From CAZFLM01 sp964519955 (lineage in GTDB: Bacteria > Armatimonadota > Chthonomonadetes > Chthonomonadales > CAJBBX01), in contig CAZFLM010000082.1 in NCBI GenBank assembly GCA_964519955.1, positions 1-27,554 on the forward strand: 27,554 bases of DNA, in the 5' to 3' direction. This document shows positions 15,722-22,564 of the stretch, piece after piece (positions within the stretch are counted from its first letter, which is position 1; each line of letters starts with the position of its first letter). A program made the position numbers and the translations under genes. Below the pieces are notes generated by a model, which saw only the letters and a program-made list of their open reading frames with translations, did no database searches and was not told the DNA's origin.

Positions 15722-15926
15722 ACATCGATGGACAGGATGAACAGGATGACCCGGACGGTAACGGGTTGTCGGCTCACCGGCTATCATCAGCCTGACATGT
15801 TCATGGGTGGTACCGGACGGGCACGGAGGCCCATCCCACCACTGCACTCGTGCATGATCCAGGCTAGCGCATCTCGGCCGGGCACGAGGCCGTGGTCTTC
15901 ATCCTGGCCATCCTGCGTATCCATGT
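15722..15926. repeat. Element with inverted ends in the accC-spoIID gap
   Basis: The gap 15674-16030 holds no gene. Its left part has GGACAGGATGAACAGGATG (15730-15748). The inverted counterpart is at 15898-15926 (TTCATCCTGGCCATCCTGC, then GTATCCATGT). Together they bracket about 205 bases with imperfect inverted ends. An inverted R4-type copy (15806-15846, GGACGGGCACGGAGGCCCAT) sits inside. No transposase is present; this may be a small non-coding mobile or palindromic element. Confidence 0.6.
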
Positions 15927-15952
15927 GAGACAGGATGTGCCCGCACATGGAG

Positions 15953-16014
15953 GGGGGCGCTCCGTCGCCACCGCCGCCTGTGTCGTGGCGGGGCGGGCGT
16001 CCCTGGCCATCCAG
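15953..16014 (+). repeat. Adjacent R3 and R4 repeats before the SpoIID-like gene
   Basis: R3 (15953-15980, core GGCGCTCCGTCGCCACCGCC) is followed directly by R4 (15984-16014, core GGGCGGGCGTCCCTGGCC). The same two elements occur in the same order at 24566-24676, so they may be parts of one composite repeat. The R4 copy ends 16 bases before the ATG at 16031 and leaves little room for a promoter. Confidence 0.6.
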
Positions 16015-16030
16015 TAGAGCGTTGGATCCC

Positions 16031-17284
16031 ATGAAGCTAAGCCGCCTACTCCCAGCCCTCCTCTTCGTGCTCGCCGCGGGGCGCCCCACCCTCGCCCAAC
16101 AGGCGCGCCCCAGCGACTCCGTCGCGGTCGGCCTCGTGCGCACGCTCGCTGCCGCAACGTCCATCACGGTCGAGTGCGGCGGCGAATCCCGCGTCTGGCT
16201 GGACGACAAGCGCGTCCAGGCCGATGGCGCATCCGGCAAGTGGCGCATCGCGGCCGCATCCTCCGGCGTCGTGCTCACCAGCCCCGACGGCGACCGGGTC
16301 GGCGCGGGCAGTCGCTGCCGCGTCGCTTCGTCGGATCACACGCCGCTCCTCGTGTCCCGCACTCCAGGCGCCAGGCCCTCCTCCTACCGTGGCGACATCG
16401 AGGTCACGCTGGCGGCAGAGGGGCAGCGACTGCTGGTGGTGAACCGCCTGCCGCTGGAGGAGTATCTGCGCGGCGTGGTGCCCTCCGAGATGCCTCCCAG
16501 CGCCCCCGCCGCCGCCCTGCAGGCCCAGGCCGTCTGCGCCCGCACGTACGCCCTGAAGCTCCGGCAGTCCGGCAAGTACCTGCCGCGCGGCTACGACCTG
16601 AACGACACGACCATGTGCCAGGCCTACGGCGGCGTCGACGCGGAGAAGCCCTCCACCGACCAGGCGGTGCGCGACACGGCCGGCCAGGTCCTGCTGCGAA
16701 ACGGCACGCTCACCTGGGCGGACTACTGCGATGACTGCGGCGGCTGGACAGCGCCGGGCGACACGCCGGACGACTTCCCGCCCGCGGTCTCCGACCAGGC
16801 CGACGACGGCGCCGACTGGTGCGCGGCGGGCACCCACCACGCGTGGTCGCTGACGCTGACCGCCGACGAGCTGGCGAAGCGGCTGGGCGCGACGGCGAAA
16901 CGGATCGGGACTATGACGTCTGTGGAGATCCTGGAGCGCGACGAAACGAGGCGAGTGCTCACGGCCAGCATCGTGGGGGAGGACGGCGAGGCGACGATCA
17001 AGGGGACGGCGCTGCGGGCGGCCATTGGCTACGAGCAACTGCGCAGCACGCTCTTCGGGGTCGTGCGGAACGACGACGGGAGCTTCACGTTCAGCGGGCG
17101 CGGCAACGGCCATGGGCGCGGCCTCTGCCAGTGGGGCGCGATGGGCCTCGCCAAGCCGCCGAGCAGCATGACGTGCAGCCAGATCCTCGACCACTACTTC
17201 CCGGGCGCCACGCTCGGACCGGCGCCGGAGAACACCGCCGCCGCTCTGCCGTCGCGCTCGCGCAGGGCGGTGCGAAGACGCTAG
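16031..17284 (+). CDS. Secreted SpoIID/LytB domain protein
   Basis: A 417-residue protein with a signal peptide (MKLSRLLPALLFVLAAGRPTLA, cleavage near 22). The SpoIID core is clear: NRLPLEEYLRGVVPSEMPPS with the probable catalytic Glu153 of the SEM motif, then AALQAQAVCARTYAL; DTAGQVL with ADYCDDCGG in place of the usual Y-x-S-x-SGG region; and near 356-370 GRGNGHGRGLCQWGAMGLAK, the conserved Gly/His box before the C-terminus. SpoIID proteins are lytic transglycosylases acting on peptidoglycan, often on denuded glycan. Related LytB proteins enhance an amidase. The C-terminal tail is basic (SRSRRAVRRR). There is no clear ribosome site before the ATG. Its stop shares a CTAG palindrome with the stop of the convergent retropepsin gene. 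Confidence 0.85.
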   Translation: MKLSRLLPALLFVLAAGRPTLAQQARPSDSVAVGLVRTLAAATSITVECGGESRVWLDDKRVQADGASGKWRIAAASSGVVLTSPDGDRVGAGSRCRVASSDHTPLLVSRTPGARPSSYRGDIEVTLAAEGQRLLVVNRLPLEEYLRGVVPSEMPPSAPAAALQAQAVCARTYALKLRQSGKYLPRGYDLNDTTMCQAYGGVDAEKPSTDQAVRDTAGQVLLRNGTLTWADYCDDCGGWTAPGDTPDDFPPAVSDQADDGADWCAAGTHHAWSLTLTADELAKRLGATAKRIGTMTSVEILERDETRRVLTASIVGEDGEATIKGTALRAAIGYEQLRSTLFGVVRNDDGSFTFSGRGNGHGRGLCQWGAMGLAKPPSSMTCSQILDHYFPGATLGPAPENTAAALPSRSRRAVRRR

Positions 17285-17616
17285 CGTAGATCGATCACGC
17301 CCGCCCGAAGATCGACTGTCAGTACCGTGCCGCGAAGGAAGTCCAGTCCAAGAAGCCCATCGATGGGTGCGGACGGCGGCAGCGTATGGGCCAGGATGGG
17401 AACCTGCACCCGCTCGACACCACTGCCGGTGGTGACGGGCAACCGCTCCCGCGATGCCCCGGGGTCGTATCCGAGGTGGATCAGCCACTCTGTGCTAATC
17501 AGCGAGGTTGTGGCTCCCGTATCGAGCGCCATCTTCACACGCGCATCGTGACGTGGCCCCCACAATCGGGCAGTCACCACGATAGGCCCCCCGGACGGAT
17601 CTGCGCGAGTGCTCAC
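17281..17616 (-). CDS. Small retropepsin-like aspartic protease
   Basis: A 111-residue single-domain protein. KMALDTGATTSLIS (28-41) contains the aspartic-protease DTG triad (Asp32-Thr33-Gly34), and IDGLLGLDFL (85-94) is the conserved hydrophobic-Gly segment that follows in retropepsins, which work as dimers. There is no signal peptide or membrane helix, so it is likely cytoplasmic. It starts with GTG at 17616, overlapping the stop of the upstream small gene by four bases (GTGA), so the two are translationally coupled. Its stop overlaps tail-to-tail with the SpoIID gene. Small retropepsins paired with a short acidic protein recur in several phyla, to my recollection; the function is unknown. 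Confidence 0.8.
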   Translation of the reverse strand: MSTRADPSGGPIVVTARLWGPRHDARVKMALDTGATTSLISTEWLIHLGYDPGASRERLPVTTGSGVERVQVPILAHTLPPSAPIDGLLGLDFLRGTVLTVDLRAGVIDLR

Positions 17617-17840
17617 AACACGATCGCCTCGTCCCGGCGCAGCTTCCCCGTGTAGAGCGTGGCAGCCGACCTTGGGTTCAACTCCAGGAGCTTGCGATAG
17701 ACCTCATCGCGATCCTTGCTGTGCCAGATGACCTTCCCACGGACGACGTCCTCATTGCCATCGACCTCCGGGGCCTCAAGCAGCACCCACTCTCTCTCGA
17801 ACCGCGCCTCTATCTCGGCATGCGTCAAGCCTTCGCCCAC
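17613..17840 (-). CDS. 75-residue acidic protein coupled to the retropepsin
   Basis: A short hydrophilic protein of unknown function: HAEIEARFEREWVLLEAPEVD, then VVRGKVIWHSKDRDEVYRKL, ending in a beta-like ATLYTGKLRRDEAIVL. The pattern EWVLLE...VRGKVIWHSKDRDEVY...YTGK is one I associate with small proteins encoded next to retropepsins. The GTG at 17840 is chosen because GGAGG stands 6 bases upstream; an ATG at 17900 has its GGAG directly adjoining the start codon and would add 20 Arg-rich residues. A TTG at 17828 is also possible. It overlaps the retropepsin start by four bases. It could be a substrate, inhibitor or partner of the protease. The open frame extends further upstream but lacks coding character there. 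Confidence 0.6.
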   Translation of the reverse strand: MGEGLTHAEIEARFEREWVLLEAPEVDGNEDVVRGKVIWHSKDRDEVYRKLLELNPRSAATLYTGKLRRDEAIVL

Positions 17841-17921
17841 TCCCCACCTCCACACACGCGGATCCCGACGCGCACCGCCATTGTACCGCGCCTCGCGCAT
17901 CTCCGCCAGATCGCCCGAACC

Positions 17922-17951
17922 TTGACTCCCGCCGCGCCGCCATGCTACAGT
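17922..17951 (+). promoter_or_regulatory. Sigma-70-type promoter for the solute-binding protein
   Basis: TTGACT (17922-17927), an 18-base spacer, then TGC-TACAGT (hexamer 17946-17951) gives a -35, an extended TG motif and a -10. Start would be near 17958, leaving a leader of about 28 bases before the ATG at 17986. It lies upstream of the minus-strand small gene and so is also in the divergent regulatory gap. Confidence 0.55.
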
Positions 17952-17985
17952 CTGCCACCGAACTCCCAGCGTCCATGGACCCCGC

Positions 17986-19335
17986 ATGAACTGCAAACTG
18001 AACTCACGAATTGCCGCGCGCCTGCGCCTCGTCGCGCGCCTGCTGCCTCTCGCCGCCGCCCTCCTCGCCCTGGCCGGCTGCTCCTCGAAGGAGCCCGACC
18101 ACGACGCGCAGGGCCGCACCATCATCACCGTCTGGCACCCCTGGGGCGGCACGACCACCGCGCGCATCGAGCGGGTGCTGGCCGCGTACGAGAAGGCGCA
18201 CCCGAACATCAAGATCCGGTCGCTCTTCACGCCGAACGACCTCTCCAACAACCAGAAGTTCTTCACCAGCGTTGCCGCCAACAAGCCGCCGGACGTGATC
18301 TTCGTCGACGGCCCGCAGGTGGCAGAGTGGGCCGAGCGCGGCGCATTGCAGCCCCTCGACAAGAGCATGGCGCAGGCTGGCATCGGGGCGGACGACTACT
18401 TCGCTCCCTGCTGGCTGCAGAACCGCTACCGCGACCAGACGTGGGCGCTCACCTTCTGCGCCGACCCGAACTTCGCGTTCGTCTGGAACAAGGACGACTT
18501 CCGCAAGGTCGGCCTCGACCCTGAGCAGGGCCCCAAGGACCTGGCGGACATGGACCGCATGGCCAAAGCGCTCACCAAGACGGAACGCGGCAACATGGAG
18601 CGGGTCGGGATCATCCCCTGGGCCCAGTACGGCGGCACCAACTCGCTCTTCACGTGGGGCTGGGCGTTCGGCGGGTCGTTCTACGACGACAAGAACCACA
18701 AGGTGACCGCGAACGACCCGAAGGTCGTCAAGGCGCTGGAGTGGATGGTCGGCTACGCGAAGCAGTACGACATCACCCGCATCACGAGTCTGCAGCAGGG
18801 CTTCGGCACCGCGCAGCTCGACCCGTTCTACACGGGCCAGATGTCCATGCGCTGCCTGCACATCAGCGGCATCGAGGACATCGGCCGCTACGCCCCCAAC
18901 CTGAAGTACGGCATCACCTTCATCCCGTCCCCGGCGGATGGCGAGGCGCACTCGAGCTGGGTGGGCGGATGGTGCATGGCGGTGCCCGCGGGCTCGAAGC
19001 ACCCGAAGGAGGCCTGGGAGGTCATCCGCTGGATGTGCGCGGACGCCAACGGCACCGACATCACCGGCCGCGAGATGGGGCTGATGCCGGGCTCCCGCAA
19101 GTCGCCGGCGTTCGAGGCGCTCAAGAAGAACCCCGGCTTCGACCAGTTCTACCGCATCCTGCTCGACTGCCGCCACCAGCGCCCCGTGATGCCCGTCCAG
19201 GCCTACTACATGGGCGCCCTGCAGCGAGCGGTGGACGCCGCCATCTACGGCAAGAAGACGCCCAAGCAAGCCCTCGACGACGCCACCGCCGAGACCCAGG
19301 CCGAGCTGGACGTGGTGTTGAAGGGACAGCAGTAG
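17986..19335 (+). CDS. Extracellular solute-binding lipoprotein (family 1, sugar type)
   Basis: A 449-residue ABC-transporter binding protein. A basic N-terminus and hydrophobic stretch end in the lipobox LALAGC, so Cys32 would be lipidated. The mature part begins TIITVWHPWGGTTTARIERV, the characteristic start of sugar-binding family 1, with PPDVIFVDGPQVAEWAERGALQPLD, an internal NFAFVWNKDDFRKVGLDP and C-terminal QAYYMGALQRAVDAAIYGKKTPKQALDD, all typical. Cognate permease and ATPase genes are not adjacent. No ribosome site precedes the ATG; instead a four-codon open frame (17975-17989, Met-Asp-Pro-Ala) ends in ATGA overlapping the start, perhaps coupling translation. The next gene, 58 bases on, is a hydrolase, so they may share a transcript. 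Confidence 0.9.
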   Translation: MNCKLNSRIAARLRLVARLLPLAAALLALAGCSSKEPDHDAQGRTIITVWHPWGGTTTARIERVLAAYEKAHPNIKIRSLFTPNDLSNNQKFFTSVAANKPPDVIFVDGPQVAEWAERGALQPLDKSMAQAGIGADDYFAPCWLQNRYRDQTWALTFCADPNFAFVWNKDDFRKVGLDPEQGPKDLADMDRMAKALTKTERGNMERVGIIPWAQYGGTNSLFTWGWAFGGSFYDDKNHKVTANDPKVVKALEWMVGYAKQYDITRITSLQQGFGTAQLDPFYTGQMSMRCLHISGIEDIGRYAPNLKYGITFIPSPADGEAHSSWVGGWCMAVPAGSKHPKEAWEVIRWMCADANGTDITGREMGLMPGSRKSPAFEALKKNPGFDQFYRILLDCRHQRPVMPVQAYYMGALQRAVDAAIYGKKTPKQALDDATAETQAELDVVLKGQQ

Positions 19336-19393
19336 CGCACAACCCGACCGAAGGCCGGCCTCCATGCCCGCCATGCACCACGAGGAGCACGCC

Positions 19394-20416
19394 ATGGACA
19401 CCCAGGTCTTCCTGAAGGGGCGCATCGCCGGCACGCCGCAGAGCATGCCGTGGCAGCCCGGCCCCCTGCCGGAGATGGTCACCTGGCAGCGGCGGCTGCG
19501 GGCGCGCGTACGCAAGCTGATCGGCGGGTGCTCCGACCCGCGCACGCCGCTGAACGCCCGCGTCACCGAGACGCGCGAGTTCGCCAGATACCGCCGCGAG
19601 ACCGTCCTGTTCGAGAGCCGCCCCGGATTCGAGGTCTTCGCCTACCTGCTCATCCCCCGCGACCACACGAAGCGCGCTCCCGCCGTGCTCTGCCTCCCCG
19701 GCCACGGGCGCGGCGTCGACAGCATCGTCGGCATCGGGCCGGACGGCCGCGTGCGCGAGCTGGGCGAGCCCTCCGACTACTCGAAGGACTTCGGCCTCCA
19801 GTGCGTCGCTCAGGGCTACGTGACGCTGGCCGTCGAGCAGATGAGCTTCGGCCACCGCCGCGACGCCCAGGCCCGAGAAGCCGGCCCCGAAGCCTCCTCC
19901 TGCAACCGCGACGCCACCTCCCTGCTGATGCTGGGCGACACGATGACCGGCTGGCGCGTCTGGGACGCCATGCGCTCGATCGACTACTTGCGCACCCGCC
20001 CCGAGGTCGACCCGAAGCGCATCGCGACGATGGGCATCTCGGGCGGCGGCCTCACCTCCCTCTTCACCGCCTGCGTCGACACCCGCGTCCGCGCCGCCGT
20101 CGTCAGCGGCTACCTCAACACGTTCCGCGACTGCGTCCTGGCCGTGGACCACTGCGTGGACAACTACATCCCCGGCCTGCAGACCGTGGTGGAGATGCCC
20201 GACATGGCCGGCCTGGTCGCGCCGCGCGCGCTCTTCGCCGAGGGTGGCTCCACCGACCCCATCTTCCCCCGCCCCGCCTTCCTCCAGGCCACCGCCCGCC
20301 TCGAGGCGATCTACGCCGCGTTCGGCGCCCCCGCCCAGTTCGGCTGGGAGGCCTTCGAGGGCGAGCACGAGTTCCACGGCGCCGGCGCGTTCCGGTTCCT
20401 GGCTGCGCGGCTGTAG
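19394..20416 (+). CDS. Alpha/beta hydrolase (acetyl-xylan esterase / dienelactone hydrolase-like)
   Basis: A 340-residue serine hydrolase without a signal peptide. APAVLCLPGHGRG (96-107) supplies the oxyanion region, MGISGGG (213-219) holds the nucleophile Ser216, GGSTDPIFP gives the likely acid Asp288, and GEHEFHG the His325 or His328 of the triad. Layout and the inserted YSKDFGLQCVAQGYVTLAVEQ block are like the Abhydrolase_7 / family-7 carbohydrate-esterase group. GAGGAG at 19382-19387 supports the ATG at 19394; an in-frame ATG at 19364 lacks a good ribosome site. Following a sugar-binding protein, it probably acts on acylated sugars or small esters inside the cell. Three bases after its stop begins the first R1 G-rich repeat. 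Confidence 0.82.
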   Translation: MDTQVFLKGRIAGTPQSMPWQPGPLPEMVTWQRRLRARVRKLIGGCSDPRTPLNARVTETREFARYRRETVLFESRPGFEVFAYLLIPRDHTKRAPAVLCLPGHGRGVDSIVGIGPDGRVRELGEPSDYSKDFGLQCVAQGYVTLAVEQMSFGHRRDAQAREAGPEASSCNRDATSLLMLGDTMTGWRVWDAMRSIDYLRTRPEVDPKRIATMGISGGGLTSLFTACVDTRVRAAVVSGYLNTFRDCVLAVDHCVDNYIPGLQTVVEMPDMAGLVAPRALFAEGGSTDPIFPRPAFLQATARLEAIYAAFGAPAQFGWEAFEGEHEFHGAGAFRFLAARL

Positions 20417-20418
20417 CT

Positions 20419-20697
20419 CGACGGCGGGAGTTGGGACTTGGGGGTTGGGGGTGGGCGGTCTGCGGTGCTGCGGTTGCCCCCCGACCCCCAATGCTGGGGG
20501 AGAACCTGCCAGAACCGACACCGCCAACCACCGCGTTGCGGGAGATCTGACGCCTATCCTACGGCGACCACGTAGACTCCCCCAGTATTGGGGGCTGGGG
20601 GGCGTCCCGCGGCCACGTAGACTCCCCCAGAATTCGGGGCTGGGGGCCTGCCGCACAATCCCCACCCCCAAGTCCCAAGTCCTAAGTCCCGCCGTCG
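20419..20697. repeat. Long inverted pair of R1 G-rich repeats with three hairpins inside
   Basis: The gap 20417-20772 has no gene. CGACGGCGGG plus G-rich heptads (20419-20456) faces its inverted counterpart (20659-20697), bracketing about 280 bases. Inside are three hairpins of the form CCCCCA-N4-TGGGGG at 20485-20500, 20579-20594 and 20624-20639 (the last with one mismatch). The last two lie in a tandem repeat of about 38 bases (20566-20603, 20611-20648) starting CCACGTAGACTCCCCCAG. The left arm is G-rich on the coding strand of the upstream hydrolase. Confidence 0.75.
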
Positions 20698-20772
20698 GAA
20701 TCCCGCACTTCCTGAACCCTTCCGCGAACCCCGCCCGTAGTGCCCGGTAGGAACCTGTCGCAGGAGTGTGCT

Positions 20773-21390
20773 ATGACCTGCAGCGTGTGCGGGGCTACGG
20801 GCGATTCGGCCCGCAGCCATTGCGTCATTTGTGGCCACGCCAACAAGCCCGACACCGAGCCGAGGTGGGATCGCGCACCGGAGGCGCGGGCGTTCGAGGA
20901 CCTCGCCAAGGCCCTGGAGCCAGACGAGACCCTCCTCGGCGCAACGCGCGGGCGCATCACCGGGGGGCTGCAGCAGCGCCTGGCCGTCGCGCCCCAGACC
21001 CTCGGCACGCCGTACGCCAACCTCGGGCTCACCGGCGGGCGCGTGCTCATCCAGAACGTCAGCGGGCGCAAGGGCGAGGCGGCGGGCAAGGAGGCGGCCT
21101 CCTTCGCCATCGAGGACGTCTACGAGATCGGCACGCAGGACCTGGAGCCCGGCGACCCGCGCATGCCCGTCCGCGTCGTCGTCACGCTGCGCAACGGCAA
21201 CTCGCTGAGGGTCCGTGCCGGCGGACGCCTGGCCGAGACCGCCCGCGACATGGTCGAGGTGTTCAAGGCCATCACCGCGGGCCGCAAGCCGCAGGAAGCC
21301 CCGCACATCGCCTGCCCGCACTGCCAGAAGCGCCTGGACGGCGAGTACGCGTTCTGCCCGTTCTGCGGCCAGTCCACGCACGCCGAGTGA
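20773..21390 (+). CDS. Zinc-ribbon protein with a bacterial PH-like domain
   Basis: A 205-residue soluble protein. An N-terminal zinc ribbon has C3-x2-C6 and C17-x2-C20. The middle (about 45-170) resembles a bacterial pleckstrin-homology (bPH) fold: LEPDETLLGATRG, GLTGGRVLIQNVSG and FAIEDVYEI match its strand pattern, in which GRVLIQN..G..G is a common hallmark. A second ribbon closes the protein, C181-x2-C184 and C195-x2-C198. CAGGAG (20761-20766) supports the ATG at 20773 rather than an upstream in-frame ATG at 20740. Its stop is 16 bases from the M48 protease gene, and both proteins end in a zinc ribbon, suggesting joint function at the membrane. PH-like assignment is by pattern only. Confidence 0.75.
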   Translation: MTCSVCGATGDSARSHCVICGHANKPDTEPRWDRAPEARAFEDLAKALEPDETLLGATRGRITGGLQQRLAVAPQTLGTPYANLGLTGGRVLIQNVSGRKGEAAGKEAASFAIEDVYEIGTQDLEPGDPRMPVRVVVTLRNGNSLRVRAGGRLAETARDMVEVFKAITAGRKPQEAPHIACPHCQKRLDGEYAFCPFCGQSTHAE

Positions 21391-21406
21391 CGCCGAGGAG
21401 ACGCAC

Positions 21407-22348
21407 ATGAGCACCGCAGCCGCCGAGCGCATCAAGTTCCCCGGCATCAGCCCCAACGCCTTCGAGCACCCGATCGACCGCGCCGCCCTCGAAACGCTGC
21501 GCAAGGCGCCCGGCATCGACAAGCTCTTCAAGAAGCTCGCCTCGCTCGGCTTCGAGCGCCAGGTCCGCCTCCACTTCACCGCGGACAGCCTCCGCCTGAG
21601 CCCGCGCCAGTGCCCCCGCGTCCACGACCTGTTCCGCGAGGCCTGCGCCGTGCTGGACATGCCCGAGCCGGAGCTGTACCTCTGGCAGGAGCCCCACCCC
21701 AACGCCTTCGCCATCGGCATGGACCGCTACACGCTGGTCGTCACGTCGGGCCTGGTGGACCTGATGGACGACGACGAGTTGCGGTGCGTCATTGGACACG
21801 AGCTGGGACACATCAAGAGCGGGCATATGCTCTACCGCACGATGGCCATCTTCCTGGCGATCGTTGGCCTGCTCGCCGCGCGCAACCTGCCGATCGTGAA
21901 CCTGCTCTCCCAGGCGCTGATGTACGCGTTCTACGACTGGATGCGGAAGTCGGAGCTGACAGCGGATCGCGCGGGGCTGCTGGTGTCCCAGAGCGCAGAC
22001 GTCTCGGTGCGCACGCTGCTGAAGCTGGCCGGCGGCGCCAACCGGTTCGCGGACCAGCTCAACGTCGAGGAGTTCCTGAAGCAGGCGGACGACTACGAGG
22101 ATATGGACGAGAGCCTGCTCAACGTGCTCTACAAGTTCGAGATGACCCGATTCCAGACGCACCCGTTCCCGGCGCTGCGGGCCCGCGAGATCGACCGCTG
22201 GGCCAAGAGCAAGGAGTTCCAGGAGATCCTGGGTGGCAACTACCCGCTCGCCAGCACCGCCAACGAGCCGCGCCGCTGCCCGAAGTGCGCCGCCTCGGTA
22301 GCCAACCCCCTCTTCCGATTCTGCCCGGACTGCGGCGGGGAACTCTAG
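21407..22348 (+). CDS. M48 family metalloprotease with a C-terminal zinc ribbon
   Basis: A 313-residue zinc metallopeptidase. The catalytic motif is HELGH (131-135: zinc ligands His131 and His135, general base Glu132), with the third ligand Glu183 in SELTADRAG, the standard M48 arrangement. A hydrophobic stretch (MAIFLAIVGLLAARNLPIV, 146-164) between them may embed in the membrane as in HtpX relatives. The last 23 residues form a zinc ribbon, C291-x2-C294 and C306-x2-C309, uncommon in M48 proteins. GAGGAG (21395-21400) supports the start. Coupled to the zinc-ribbon PH-like gene. It could degrade misfolded membrane proteins; the target is unknown. An R1 repeat starts seven bases after the stop. 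Confidence 0.9.
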   Translation: MSTAAAERIKFPGISPNAFEHPIDRAALETLRKAPGIDKLFKKLASLGFERQVRLHFTADSLRLSPRQCPRVHDLFREACAVLDMPEPELYLWQEPHPNAFAIGMDRYTLVVTSGLVDLMDDDELRCVIGHELGHIKSGHMLYRTMAIFLAIVGLLAARNLPIVNLLSQALMYAFYDWMRKSELTADRAGLLVSQSADVSVRTLLKLAGGANRFADQLNVEEFLKQADDYEDMDESLLNVLYKFEMTRFQTHPFPALRAREIDRWAKSKEFQEILGGNYPLASTANEPRRCPKCAASVANPLFRFCPDCGGEL

Positions 22349-22354
22349 CGAGTT

Positions 22355-22410
22355 CGGACTTGGGACTTGGGGATTGGGGCTGGGTGTCGGGTGCCGGGCG
22401 CCGGCCCGCG
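22355..22410 (+). repeat. R1 G-rich heptad repeat after the M48 gene
   Basis: Runs of G separated by ACTT/ATT/CT (GGACTTGGGACTTGGGGATT) continue into a GC-rich tail. It begins seven bases after the stop codon, on the coding strand. Four or more G-runs in a row could form a G-quadruplex in the transcript. Confidence 0.75.
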
Positions 22411-22471
22411 CAAGAGCTAGCCCCATCCGGAGTTGGGCCGGCGCGCGATCAGGCTGTTCCCCACCCCATCC

Positions 22472-22564
22472 CGCCGTTATCTGCGTCCATCCGCGTTCAT
22501 CTGCAGTTCCATCACGCCGTTATCCGTGTTCACCGGTGTCCATCTGTGGTTGCATTTCCGCCGT
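22472..22564 (+). repeat. R2 repeat, copy 1 (overlaps the 3' end of the exporter gene)
   Basis: Two half-units: ATCTGCGTCCATCCGCGTTC with CATCTGCAGTTCC, then a second half with CACCGGTGTCCATCTGTGG. The same pair of half-units recurs at 23464-23543 (inverted), 26121-26270 and 27461-27554. It follows R1 in the M48 orientation and carries the stop codon of the convergent exporter. Confidence 0.75.

Noticed and set aside
18004..20671. Long minus-strand frames opposite the solute-binding protein and hydrolase
   Set aside because: Low-complexity shadows; the plus-strand proteins have lipobox and catalytic Ser motifs.
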